Shown here piece after piece: positions 27,973 to 37,350 of a stretch of 64,000 nucleotides of DNA. Each line of letters begins with the position of its first letter. Position 1 is the first letter of the stretch. A program made the translations under genes and the position numbers. Source of the DNA: Elusimicrobiota bacterium (GTDB lineage: Bacteria; Elusimicrobiota; Elusimicrobia; UBA1565; JACRDR01). The notes under the pieces are model-generated. The model saw only the letters and a list, made by a program, of their open reading frames with translations. It was not told the origin of the DNA and did no database searches. Location: the NCBI GenBank assembly GCA_016194745.1, contig JACQBA010000018.1, forward strand, positions 62,001 to 126,000. The letters run 5' to 3'.

Positions 27973-28574
27973 CCGCCTTTCTCCCGTTTCTGCCGGCGGA
28001 CCGCTTCCTGATGCTCGCGGTCAAGGCGTTCCTGTTCGCGGCGGATCTCGTCGTTGCGCTTCGTCTGGAGAGCGTTCAAGGCGGACAAGGCTTGTAGGCG
28101 GACGCGCTGGTCGCTATCGTTGAGCGTCTGGCTGATCGCCGTGGCGGTCGCGAAGTCTCCCCGATGCGCGAGCGCCTGCAGCGCGGTGACCCGGACCTCC
28201 GGATTGTCATCCTTGAGGGCCATGGTCAGCATCTGGCTCGTCGTGGGGCTCTTGCGTTCGGTGATCAGATTGAGGATGTTGCGCCGCAGGGCGGGATCGG
28301 GATCGCGCTGCAGCTTGTCCGCAAAGATCGTCTCGATCTGCGGGACGTTGAGCTGGTTCAAGAACTTGATCGCTTCCCATCGCACGTTCGAGTCGTGGTC
28401 GCGCGTCGAGTCGATGACCTTCTGGAGTTCCGCCGGAGACAAGACGGGCGTCGGCGGAAGCTTGATCGCTTCCGGCATCGCGGCGGGCGCTTCCTGCTTC
28501 TGCTTGAACGTCGCCTTCATGTACAGGACCCAGCCGACCAGCAGAATCCCGAACCCCATGACCATGAATCGCAT
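27969..28574 (-). CDS. Membrane-anchored HEAT-repeat protein (paralog 2)
   Basis: N-terminal TM; HDSNVRWEAIKFLNQL, PALRRNILNLI, PEVRVTALQALAHRGD, QRVRLQALSALNAL; 4-bp overlap with paralog 1. Confidence 0.85.
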   Translation of the reverse strand: MRFMVMGFGILLVGWVLYMKATFKQKQEAPAAMPEAIKLPPTPVLSPAELQKVIDSTRDHDSNVRWEAIKFLNQLNVPQIETIFADKLQRDPDPALRRNILNLITERKSPTTSQMLTMALKDDNPEVRVTALQALAHRGDFATATAISQTLNDSDQRVRLQALSALNALQTKRNDEIRREQERLDREHQEAVRRQKREKGG

Positions 28575-29407
28575 CAGGCCAGCCTCACTTTGCGGCGCCG
28601 CACCGCGACTCGCCCGTCCGCGGGGGTCAGGGATACGATCTCCCCCTGCCCGAGCCGACGCCACTTCCCCTCGTCCATGTCCTCGCTCGCGACGATATAA
28701 CGGTCGCCGCGCCGGGCCATGCTCATTTGACCCCAAGGCTTATCCTTGGTGTAGAAGCAATGGGAGCCCTTCATCTTGTTGGTATATAAGCACATCGCGT
28801 GGAGGGTCCGCCCGTCGCTGACGATCACGTTGAGCCCGGTGAAGGGTGACGGCTTGTCCGGGTAGCGGCGGCGGCACCGCTTCCAGATCGTCCAGTTCTC
28901 CTTCACGCACGACTCGAGCGCGTCGGGGATATTCCCGCGCAGACGCAGATGCTTCATGAGCTGCCAAAAGTAGACTTCGCTGTCGTTCTTGCTCCGCAGC
29001 TTCCTCCGAAATGGGCCGAGATACGCCGCGACCTCGTCCGGGATTTGGAGGGTGCCGTTGTGCGCGAAGAGGATGCGGCCGTCGGTGAACGGCTGGTTGT
29101 TTCCTTTCCCTAAGACCGCCTTGGCCGGGAGTCCCCTCGGATTGGAGGCGGCGCGCAGGTGGCCGATGATCACGCGCCCTCGGGCCCCGTCGGCGGCGCG
29201 ACGGAAGCGCCTCGTCTCGTCGAAGGCGGCATTAGGGCTTTTCACCACGCGGGTGCGTCCGCCCTCGAAGTGAGCGATTCCCCAGCCGTCCTTCTGGAGG
29301 TTGGACGGTTCGACCCGGCTTTGAGCCAGCAAGGATCGCGGCGACTCTACGAGGTAGTCGCGGGCGCCATGAGGAACCGGGCTGATTTGGCCGTATAGGC
29401 GACACAT
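28574..29407 (-). CDS. Class II glutamine amidotransferase
   Basis: N-terminal MCRLYGQIS (catalytic Cys2), WGIAHFEGG, RGRVIIGHLRAASN, NNQPFTDGRILFAHNGTL. Confidence 0.9.
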   Translation of the reverse strand: MCRLYGQISPVPHGARDYLVESPRSLLAQSRVEPSNLQKDGWGIAHFEGGRTRVVKSPNAAFDETRRFRRAADGARGRVIIGHLRAASNPRGLPAKAVLGKGNNQPFTDGRILFAHNGTLQIPDEVAAYLGPFRRKLRSKNDSEVYFWQLMKHLRLRGNIPDALESCVKENWTIWKRCRRRYPDKPSPFTGLNVIVSDGRTLHAMCLYTNKMKGSHCFYTKDKPWGQMSMARRGDRYIVASEDMDEGKWRRLGQGEIVSLTPADGRVAVRRRKVRLA

Positions 29408-29531
29408 CGCAAATAGTGTTGTCCGGAAAGTGGAATTTTGCAACCCTTCGACGTCGATTGAACTAAAATGCCGCGGAGGGCGCAAGGCTGCGACTTGATT
29501 TGGCGCGGACCTCCCCATATACTATCGCTTC

Positions 29532-30296
29532 ATGAATCCGCGCGAACCCTCGCCGGCGAAGCTGACGGACCGGTTCTTAGCCTACCTCATCGACACGGCG
29601 CCGTTCGTCGCCGGCTATCATGCGACCGTCTCCCGCGCGTCCCCAGGATCCGGGCGCTCCGTGTTTCTCGCGTGGCTGGCCCTGTATCTGGCCTACCAAT
29701 GGGGCTCGAACACGGCCGGCGCTTCCATCGGCAAGCGCTGCTTCGGCATCCGGGTGACGTCGATGGACGGAAGCCCCCTCGGGCCGGGACGCTCGTTGGC
29801 TCGGTCCGTAGGCCTCCTGCTCAGCACGCCGCTGCTCAACCTTGGCTACCTCTGGGCGTTCCTCAACGCGGACTCCCGCACGTGGCACGATCTCCTCTCC
29901 GGGGCGATCGTCGTCGAGGCGGAGCCCAAGTCCCGCGCGGAGGCGCTCGCGACGGCGTGCCTCTCTTTCGCGCTGGTTGCCGCGATCTTCGGATGGACGG
30001 CGTGGAGCGGCCTCGCGCGGCCGACCCCGGCGGACGCGGAGGCGATCGAGCGGGCTCGAGAGGGTCTGAAGATCCTCGCCCGCATCGAAGAGCAGTACAG
30101 GTCGCGGCATGGCGCTTATACCGCGGAACTCTCCGAGCTGGCGGCCGAGAGCGGCGACGTCGCTCAGTTCAAGGACGGGATGCTCGGGCTCTTCGATCCG
30201 CGCCACATCTTGATCCACGCCGAGCGCGACCGCTTCTACATCAAAGCCTTCGCCCGAGACCGGAAATCGACGCCCGTCTCGATCAAGGGTCCGTAG
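29532..30296 (+). CDS. RDD family membrane protein
   Basis: PAKLTDRFLAYLIDTAPF, ASIGKRCFGIRVTSMDGSPLGPGRSLARS, RTWHDLLSGAIVV. Confidence 0.85.
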   Translation: MNPREPSPAKLTDRFLAYLIDTAPFVAGYHATVSRASPGSGRSVFLAWLALYLAYQWGSNTAGASIGKRCFGIRVTSMDGSPLGPGRSLARSVGLLLSTPLLNLGYLWAFLNADSRTWHDLLSGAIVVEAEPKSRAEALATACLSFALVAAIFGWTAWSGLARPTPADAEAIERAREGLKILARIEEQYRSRHGAYTAELSELAAESGDVAQFKDGMLGLFDPRHILIHAERDRFYIKAFARDRKSTPVSIKGP

Positions 30297-30339
30297 CCGC
30301 CCGCTCTATTTTTTGGATCTGTCGGCGGTCAAGATCCGG

Positions 30340-31986
30340 TCATTGCATGACCGCGACGATGCCGTTCGGAAAGGGAGCCACGCGCTTGACCCTTCCGGGC
30401 GCGGCCAAGGTCATGAAATGCTCGTAGACGCGAGGGCGTACGACGACGAACGTCGTGCGGCCGGACGCCGGCAGCGCGCGGATGGCGTTGTCGTCGAGGA
30501 GCAGGGTCTTATACCGTGGGTCCTTTTCGACCGCGCCGAATTCCCCCTTCCAGTTCACGATCGAGTCCACGGGCTTTCGCGTGTAATAGGGAAGGCCCTG
30601 CAGATAGTGGTCGTAGGTGTAGATCTTGTCCCCCGGACGCCACATCGAGAGGATCTCGCTGGCGACGGCATCGGCGCTCAGCAGGTAGCCCGTCTGCCTC
30701 GCGCCCACGAGCGCGAGCAGCGTCAGCAAGGAGCCGGCTGCCGCGGCGCCCGCGAAGGGCCGTTCGGGGACTGCATCTCCCGTCGCTTGAAGCAGCAGCG
30801 CGGCGATGAGCGCGGCGGAAAAGAAGATCGCAGTGATCCAGTGTCCGAGCCCCAGCGTCGCGAGGACCGACCATTTCTCCCGCAGGACCAGCGCCGCGAA
30901 CAAGCCGAGGCCCGCGGACGCCGCCAGAAAGATCGCCGCGCCTCGGGACAGCGAGAGTTCCCGGCGGTCCCAGTTCCCGCGGCGAAGGAACTCGGCGGCG
31001 AGCAGGCACTGCTGCGGGAAGAGAGGCAAGATGTACGTCGGCAACTTGGATTTCGACGCCGTGAAGAACGCGAAGATAAGGGCGACCCACACGACGAGCT
31101 GCCGCACGCGCGCATCGCTGGCGCGCCACTGCAGCGCGGGCGCGGCGATCGCGCCCAAGGCGAGCGGCGTCCAGGGCAGGAGCCCGGCGATGCCGATCCC
31201 GATGAAGTAATACCAGGGACCCGGCCGGTTGAACTCCGGCGTGAGATATCGCAGAAGGTGATGCTCGATGAAGAAATGATAGAGGAATCCGGGATGCCGC
31301 TTCGTCATGACCCAGAACCATGGAGCGACGACGAGCAGGGCGACGGGGATCGCCGCGCTTTTCAAGAGCGCCGTGACGCCGCGCCGCGCCTCCGGAAAAA
31401 GGAGCGCGAGGCCCACCGTCCACGCTCCGGGAAAGAGAAACCCGACGAGGCCCTTGGACAGGAACGCGAGGCCGGCGGCGGCGCCTCCGATCGGCCCGGC
31501 CCACCACGCGTCTTGCGGCCGGTGGATCGCGCGCAGGATCATCGCGGAGGACCACAGCAGAAAGACGGCGAGCGCCATGTCCGGCGTTAGGAGGTGGCTC
31601 AGGATCGAGAACTGCACGCAGGTGCCGAGGAGGATCGCCGCGGTGACGCCGGTCGCGGGGTCGAAGAGCCACCAGCCGAGCCACAGGACGCCGGCGAGAC
31701 CGAGCAGCGCCAAGAGCGCGAGCGGGACGCGCGCGGCGGCCTCCGAGACTCCGAAAGCGGAGTAGGAGAGAGCTCCCAGCCAATAGATCAGCGGCGGCTT
31801 TTGGAGATACTCGACGTAGTTCAGGCTCGGCGTCAGCCAGTCGCCCCGCTCCACCATCTCGCGAGGGACCTCGGCGTAGCGGGCGTCGTCGACCTCCCAT
31901 AGCGGGTGGCCCAAATCCCAAAACGGCATCGTCGCGACGACGGCGAGGAGCGTCCAGAGTACGGCCGGGACGGAGCGGGTGCTCAC
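30340..31986 (-). CDS. ArnT/PMT-type membrane glycosyltransferase
   Basis: GTG start; LWEVDDARYAEVPREMVERGDWLTPSLNYVEYLQKPPLIYWLGALSYSAFG, multipass. Confidence 0.88.
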   Translation of the reverse strand: MSTRSVPAVLWTLLAVVATMPFWDLGHPLWEVDDARYAEVPREMVERGDWLTPSLNYVEYLQKPPLIYWLGALSYSAFGVSEAAARVPLALLALLGLAGVLWLGWWLFDPATGVTAAILLGTCVQFSILSHLLTPDMALAVFLLWSSAMILRAIHRPQDAWWAGPIGGAAAGLAFLSKGLVGFLFPGAWTVGLALLFPEARRGVTALLKSAAIPVALLVVAPWFWVMTKRHPGFLYHFFIEHHLLRYLTPEFNRPGPWYYFIGIGIAGLLPWTPLALGAIAAPALQWRASDARVRQLVVWVALIFAFFTASKSKLPTYILPLFPQQCLLAAEFLRRGNWDRRELSLSRGAAIFLAASAGLGLFAALVLREKWSVLATLGLGHWITAIFFSAALIAALLLQATGDAVPERPFAGAAAAGSLLTLLALVGARQTGYLLSADAVASEILSMWRPGDKIYTYDHYLQGLPYYTRKPVDSIVNWKGEFGAVEKDPRYKTLLLDDNAIRALPASGRTTFVVVRPRVYEHFMTLAAPGRVKRVAPFPNGIVAVMQ

Positions 31987-33020
31987 ACCTTCAGGACGAC
32001 TTTGCCGAATTGCCGCCCGGCGGCGAGGTACTCCTGCGCCTGGCGCGCCTCGGAGAGAGGAAAGACGGAGTCGACGACCGGCTTGAGGCGCCCGGCCTCG
32101 AACGCGCGGAGCACCTCGATGAACTCGGAGGCCGTGCCCATCTTCGCGCCCTGGATCCGCAGCTCCTTGAAGAAGACGTAGCGCATGTCGAGTTCCACGG
32201 TGGGGCCGGTGGTCGAGCCGCACGTGACGACGATGCCTCCGGGCCGCAGGCACTTGAGCGCCTTTTCAAAGACGCCGGGGCCGACATGCTCGAAGACGAC
32301 GTCGACGCCGCGCCCGTCGGTCACCTGGAGGACGCGGCGATGCAGTTCGTCCTTGGGCATGTGGACGAACTCCTTGGCGCCCAGCTCCTTGGCCGCGGCG
32401 AGCTTCTTGTCGGAGGTGGACGCGGCGATCACTTTCGCCCCCGCCATCGTCGCGATCTGGATCGCCGCCACCCCGACGCCGCTGCCCGCGCCGCAGACGA
32501 GGACCGTCTGCCCGGGCTTCACGTCCGCCTGCGTGATGAGCATATGCCACGCGGTCAAGAAGGTGAGCGGAAAGCTCGCCGCGTGCTCGTGCTTGAGGCC
32601 GCGCGGGGCCGGGAACACGTTCTGCGCGGGCACGGACACGTACTCCGCGTACCCCCCGGGACCGCCGTTCGCCCCGATGATCGCGTATTGAGCGCAGATG
32701 TTCACCCGTCCGGACAGGCAGAACTCGCAGTGGCCGCAGCTCCGGTTCGGAATGACGACGACTCGCTGCCCTAGCTTCAGCGGCACCGCCGCCTTGTCCA
32801 CGTCGCCGCCGGCGACCTCGCCGGCGATGTCGCTGCCCAGGATGTGCGGGAACTTGATTTTATAGCCGGGAAGCCCCCCGCGGACCCACAGGTCGAGGTG
32901 ATTGAGCGCGCAGGCGCGCACCCGCACGAGGATTTCTCCCGGAGCGGGCGAGGGGTCGGGTGCATCGGAGAAGACGAGATGCTCAGGGCCGCCGAAGCGC
33001 TCCAGCAGCGTCGCCTTCAT
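31983..33020 (-). CDS. Zinc-type MDR alcohol dehydrogenase/quinone reductase family
   Basis: ALNHLDLWVRGG, HILGSDIAGEV, NRSCGHCEFCLSGRVNIC, VLVCGAGSGVGVAAIQIATMAGA. Confidence 0.9.
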   Translation of the reverse strand: MKATLLERFGGPEHLVFSDAPDPSPAPGEILVRVRACALNHLDLWVRGGLPGYKIKFPHILGSDIAGEVAGGDVDKAAVPLKLGQRVVVIPNRSCGHCEFCLSGRVNICAQYAIIGANGGPGGYAEYVSVPAQNVFPAPRGLKHEHAASFPLTFLTAWHMLITQADVKPGQTVLVCGAGSGVGVAAIQIATMAGAKVIAASTSDKKLAAAKELGAKEFVHMPKDELHRRVLQVTDGRGVDVVFEHVGPGVFEKALKCLRPGGIVVTCGSTTGPTVELDMRYVFFKELRIQGAKMGTASEFIEVLRAFEAGRLKPVVDSVFPLSEARQAQEYLAAGRQFGKVVLKV

Positions 33021-33029
33021 CCGGTGGCG

Positions 33030-33440
33030 CTAGACGACGGCGCTTTCCGCGGAGCCTTGGCAGGAAATGCAGTATCGGGCGAACGGGATGGCCTTGATCC
33101 GAAGCTTCGTGATCGGCTTCTGGCAGGACTCGCACAGGCTGTAAGAGCCCTTTTCCATCTTGCGCAGAGCCCCTTCGATCTGGTCGAGCATCGTGCGTTC
33201 GTTGTCGGAGAGTTCGAAGAGCATTTCCTTTTCGAGAGAGCTCGTGGCTTGGTCGGCTTCGTCGCCGACTTCCTGGGGCGTGACGTCCATTTCCTGTTTC
33301 TTTTGGACCGTCCGGAGAAGGTCCTCGCGCATCTCGAGGAGCTTCTTCTTGATGGGGCCCCACTCCTTTCTGCTCATCGGCGTGGCCGCCTTGGGCGCCG
33401 CCGCCTTCCTAGCGACAGGAGTCTTGCTCTTTTTTGCCAT
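33030..33440 (-). CDS. DksA/TraR-type zinc-finger protein
   Basis: DEADQATSSLEKEM, GSYSLCESCQKPITKLRIKAIPFARYCISCQ. Confidence 0.9.
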   Translation of the reverse strand: MAKKSKTPVARKAAAPKAATPMSRKEWGPIKKKLLEMREDLLRTVQKKQEMDVTPQEVGDEADQATSSLEKEMLFELSDNERTMLDQIEGALRKMEKGSYSLCESCQKPITKLRIKAIPFARYCISCQGSAESAVV

Positions 33441-33541
33441 AAAGTCCTCCAAATCCAGGGTACAAAAGAATAATTTCCTTAGGAAGGGCGTAGAATACGA
33501 AATTTTCTCGGGCCAGTCATCAAGCAATTTTGCCTTCGGGC

Positions 33542-34723
33542 CTACTTGCAGACTCCGAATATGCAGTGCATCTCGGAATAGGCCAAAGTCTCCGCCGTGA
33601 GGCTCGATCCGTCCCCGCCGTACTTGTTGACCCCGATGGGATTGCCGTCCGTCACGCTCGGATAGCGGTTGCCGGTGTCGTAGACGTGCAGCATCTCATG
33701 GGTGACGGTCAGCAGCCTCCCGCTGGCGTCCTGCGACAATCCCGCCAGCGTAATGCCGACCCGGTCGCCATCCCACCAGCCCAGGACGACGCCCCCGGGC
33801 ACCGCTTCGTCGCGCGCGACCACCATGTTTGGAAGATGCTGTCCGGGTGGCGCGCCCGGCGCCGTCTGTCGGTCGACGAATTGGAAGTACCCTTTGACGT
33901 AGGGGTCCTGGACGCCCTGGGCGGCGATGGCGTGGCCGCGAATGAGCCATTCCTCCACCGCGCTCTGCATCCGCGGATCGGATCCGGCGATGCGTTTGGC
34001 GGCTTCGGTCGCGCTGCGCCTTCGGCCGTCGTCGACCGGCGGCGGCGGCTGCGACATCTCCTTCGGATGGTGGCGCTTGATCGCGTCAATGATCTCCTTC
34101 ATCCCGGAGGAGGTCAGGGTCTCGGGGAACGCCGCAGCCCCGGGCTTCGGCTTGAATTCCGCGAGCCCGTCCTTGGGGCCGCCGGCGTCGGAGGCTGTTC
34201 CCGATTTGCGCTGCCCGGCGGATGTGGTGACGCCCGCGGTCTTCCAGCCGGTGTTCGCGTTCGATAAGGCGAGGGGATTGAGCGTCGCGCCGAGGGACTG
34301 GCCGGAGGCTTTCGGGGCGGCGCCGTCCGCGCCGCCGTGCGACTTAGCGGAGGCTCCCGCCTGCGAGCGCCAGGAATCCGGACGGGACTTGGCCTCGAGT
34401 TGGCCGCGAGCTTCTTGCGCCTTCGCCGAGTCCTTCTCCTCGACGGAGCGCTTGGCATCGGTGCTGGCGGCGGGATCTTGCTCGTGGCGAAGGAAGGAGA
34501 GTCCGTCCTTGCGCTCAGGCGGAAGGCTTGACGACCGAGATGCGATTCGGGGCGCCGGCGCGGAGGCCGGGGGCCTGGGGGCAAAGCCCTCGCCCGCCGA
34601 ATTGGGTTCCTGCCGCTTGAGAGAACTCAGCAGCCACCCGCCGGCGACGAGTAGCACGGAGACCGCCGCGACGGCGGCGACAGCCAGCGCATTTTCCCGC
34701 TTGGACCCACCCGGACCAGGCAC
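33542..34723 (-). CDS. Membrane-anchored protein with HExxH metalloprotease-like motif
   Basis: N-terminal TM ALAVAAVAAVSVLLVAGGWLL; RLLTVTHEMLHVYDTGN (HEMLH). Confidence 0.6.
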   Translation of the reverse strand: MPGPGGSKRENALAVAAVAAVSVLLVAGGWLLSSLKRQEPNSAGEGFAPRPPASAPAPRIASRSSSLPPERKDGLSFLRHEQDPAASTDAKRSVEEKDSAKAQEARGQLEAKSRPDSWRSQAGASAKSHGGADGAAPKASGQSLGATLNPLALSNANTGWKTAGVTTSAGQRKSGTASDAGGPKDGLAEFKPKPGAAAFPETLTSSGMKEIIDAIKRHHPKEMSQPPPPVDDGRRRSATEAAKRIAGSDPRMQSAVEEWLIRGHAIAAQGVQDPYVKGYFQFVDRQTAPGAPPGQHLPNMVVARDEAVPGGVVLGWWDGDRVGITLAGLSQDASGRLLTVTHEMLHVYDTGNRYPSVTDGNPIGVNKYGGDGSSLTAETLAYSEMHCIFGVCK

Positions 34724-34804
34724 GTGGCACCTCTTCCTAGGACTGTAATGCGGAGTCGGCCCGAAGTCAATGGGGAGGGTTCCGGGCTGTTGCCGGAATG
34801 AAAC

Positions 34805-36364
34805 TCACTTCTTCAGCATGTTCTGGAACGTGGCGGAAAGCATGGCGATCATCTCGTCCTTCTTGCGCAGGGTCGACAGGAGCTCGTCGCGCTCCTTCAC
34901 CCAGCCGGCCGCCTGGGACTCGGCGCGGTCTTTGTCGCGCAGGGCCTTGGTGATGTGGTCCGTCAAGGTCTGGATCTGCGCGCGGAGCTCGGCCGCCTGC
35001 TGCTCGACCGCCTGCCGCCGCTGGCGCTCTTCCGCGGTCTCCTTCACACGCTCCGCCTCCCGCGCCTCAAGAGCCTTCTCCGCTTCCTGCATCGACGCGA
35101 GATGCGCCTGGACCTTTTCGGATTCCGACTTGAGGGCCCGCGCCAGTTCGTCGCGCTCGGCCGCGAGGGAGGCGAAGCGCGCTTCGACGGCCTCCGCGGT
35201 CCTGCGGCCCACCTCGTGGTCCTGGTTGAATCCTTGGATCTGCGCCTTCAGTTCGGCGATCTGCGATTCGTAGGCCTGGTGCTTGGCGCGCTCGGCTTCG
35301 AGCTGGCGGTTGATCTCCATGAGCGACTCGCCCATCGAGCGCTCGACCTCGCGGCGCTCCATCGAATACGCGCGCAGCTGCTCGGTGCGGTCTCGCAGGG
35401 CCTTCGCGAGGTCCGCTTTTTCCTGCTCGAGGTCCCGCATCAGCTGGTCTTTCGCCTTCTCCGGCCGCCCCAGGAACTGCTGGAGCTTCTCGACCGCCTC
35501 CTTTAGAGCCCCGACGTCGCGCCCGGTGTTTTCCTGCGCCTCGCCCAAGCGCGCCATGGACTTGGCGAGCTCGCCGGCGTGTTCGGAGTATTGTTCCTGG
35601 TGCTGGATCTGCTGCTTCGAATACTCCTGCCGGACGTGATGCCGCTGCTCCTCGATCGCCTGCTGCATCAGGCTGCGTTCCGTCGCGACGGCGTCGACGC
35701 GCTCCTTGTGCTTCTCCAGCTCGAGCGAAAGCTTGCGGTCCATGTCCCCGAGCCGGTCCGTCATCGTCTGGGCAAAGCGGGCGATGAGGTCCCGGACGCT
35801 GTCGCCGAGATGCCGGTCCCCCTCCTCCCGGCTCGCGGCGGTCTTGGGAAGCTGCGCTTTCAGCTCGGCGAGTTCCGGAACGATCTTCGCGGGGACCTCG
35901 CTGAAGGCCTGCTTCATCGATTCGAGTTCCTTGCGGAGCGCCCCGAGTTCCTCGCGCGCCGCGTCGGAATCCGGCTCACGCGCCTCGCGCTTGTCGATGG
36001 CTTGGCTCAGGAGACCCGCCCAGGTGCGGTGCATCTCGTCGAGCCGCTGCTCGAGGGCGTCTATCCTCCCGCGCGAACGGGACTGGAGCTCGGCGGTTTC
36101 CTTTTCCTGCTTCTCCTGCTTGAGCTGGTCGAGCAGCGTCTTGAGCTGCTTATCCACTTCGCCGCGGGCGGAGTCCTGAGTTCGAAGAAGGTCCTCGGCC
36201 GAGCGGGTGCGCTCGCGCTCGAGCTTGAGCTCGCGCTCGATGACCTCCATGCGGCGGCGGAGGTATTCGACCAGCGACGTGGCGCCCTCGGCCTGCACGA
36301 GCTCGGGGCTCGGCGGCGCCGGCGGCGCTTCGGCGGGCTCTCGGTCAGAAAAATCGTCGATCAT
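34805..36364 (-). CDS. Long coiled-coil protein
   Basis: 519 aa, almost continuous Glu/Lys/Arg/Gln/Ala heptad-like sequence; no TM. Confidence 0.75.
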   Translation of the reverse strand: MIDDFSDREPAEAPPAPPSPELVQAEGATSLVEYLRRRMEVIERELKLERERTRSAEDLLRTQDSARGEVDKQLKTLLDQLKQEKQEKETAELQSRSRGRIDALEQRLDEMHRTWAGLLSQAIDKREAREPDSDAAREELGALRKELESMKQAFSEVPAKIVPELAELKAQLPKTAASREEGDRHLGDSVRDLIARFAQTMTDRLGDMDRKLSLELEKHKERVDAVATERSLMQQAIEEQRHHVRQEYSKQQIQHQEQYSEHAGELAKSMARLGEAQENTGRDVGALKEAVEKLQQFLGRPEKAKDQLMRDLEQEKADLAKALRDRTEQLRAYSMERREVERSMGESLMEINRQLEAERAKHQAYESQIAELKAQIQGFNQDHEVGRRTAEAVEARFASLAAERDELARALKSESEKVQAHLASMQEAEKALEAREAERVKETAEERQRRQAVEQQAAELRAQIQTLTDHITKALRDKDRAESQAAGWVKERDELLSTLRKKDEMIAMLSATFQNMLKK

Positions 36365-37350
36365 CGCTCGCGATACCTGCCGGAGGATTTGGACGGAAGA
36401 TTGTAGGAGATGGAGAGCCGGTGCGTGTTGCCCAGGATGCCCATCGGCACGAACGCGTAGTCGAAGGAGAAGTTGGTGACCGCGAGTCCCATGCCGAAGT
36501 TGAATCCCCGGATGCCGTCGAGGCCGCTCGTGAGCGTCTCGGAGCTCAGGCCTCCGCGAATGGCGAACTTGAGGTTCGTCTCCGTGACGATCGCGTGCTC
36601 GGCGCCGATCATGCCGATGGGGATGCCCGCGGCCGGAAAGATGGCCTCGAGCGAGGCGAGCGTCTTCGGGTTGAGCAGCAGAGAGCTGCCGAGCCGCACG
36701 CGGAACGGCAGTGTGTCGCGGACACGGTCGAACTTCTGGCCCTGGCCGATATTCTGGACGACCGCGGCGAAATTGTAGGGGTAGTAGGCGCTCGAGTAGT
36801 GGGCCTGGATGCCGATGTCTCCGGCGAATCCGGTCGCTGAGCGTCCGCCCATGTCGGAGCTGAAGAAGCGGCCCGTGACGCCCATGGCGACGTCCCGTTC
36901 GAAGTCCGTCAGGTCGGTGATGTTCTGCCCGTAGCCTGCTTCGTACACGAAGCTGCGGGGATGGAAGGACCCAGAGTCGTTGCCGTTGATGTCCGTCTGC
37001 GGGATGCTGCCGGCGTCCATGTTCCGGAAGGCGCCTCCGAGGACCGCGGTCTCGCCGATGCGCTGGGCGTGCGCGATGTAGTCGAAGGAGATGTCCGCGA
37101 GATACTGCGTCCGCATGTACACGGTGGAGGCGCGCGGTATCTGCGCCAGGCCGGCCGGGTTCCAGTACATGGAAAACGCGTCGTTGGTCACCGCGGAGTA
37201 CGCGCCGCCCATGCCGATGCCCCGCGCGCCGGCGTCGATCGTGAGGAACTCGGAGCCGACCGTCCCGACGGCGTTGGAGGCGAAGTCGGCGGCGCCCGCC
37301 GGAAGGGCGGAGGCCAGCGCGACCAGCGCCGCCAAGAGCGCTCGCATCAT
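36361..37350 (-). CDS. PorV/PorQ-like outer-membrane protein
   Basis: Signal peptide; AVGTVGSEFLTIDAGARGIGMGGAYSAVTNDAFSMYWNPAGLAQIPR typical of the PorV/UPF0164 family. Confidence 0.82.
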   Translation of the reverse strand: MMRALLAALVALASALPAGAADFASNAVGTVGSEFLTIDAGARGIGMGGAYSAVTNDAFSMYWNPAGLAQIPRASTVYMRTQYLADISFDYIAHAQRIGETAVLGGAFRNMDAGSIPQTDINGNDSGSFHPRSFVYEAGYGQNITDLTDFERDVAMGVTGRFFSSDMGGRSATGFAGDIGIQAHYSSAYYPYNFAAVVQNIGQGQKFDRVRDTLPFRVRLGSSLLLNPKTLASLEAIFPAAGIPIGMIGAEHAIVTETNLKFAIRGGLSSETLTSGLDGIRGFNFGMGLAVTNFSFDYAFVPMGILGNTHRLSISYNLPSKSSGRYRER

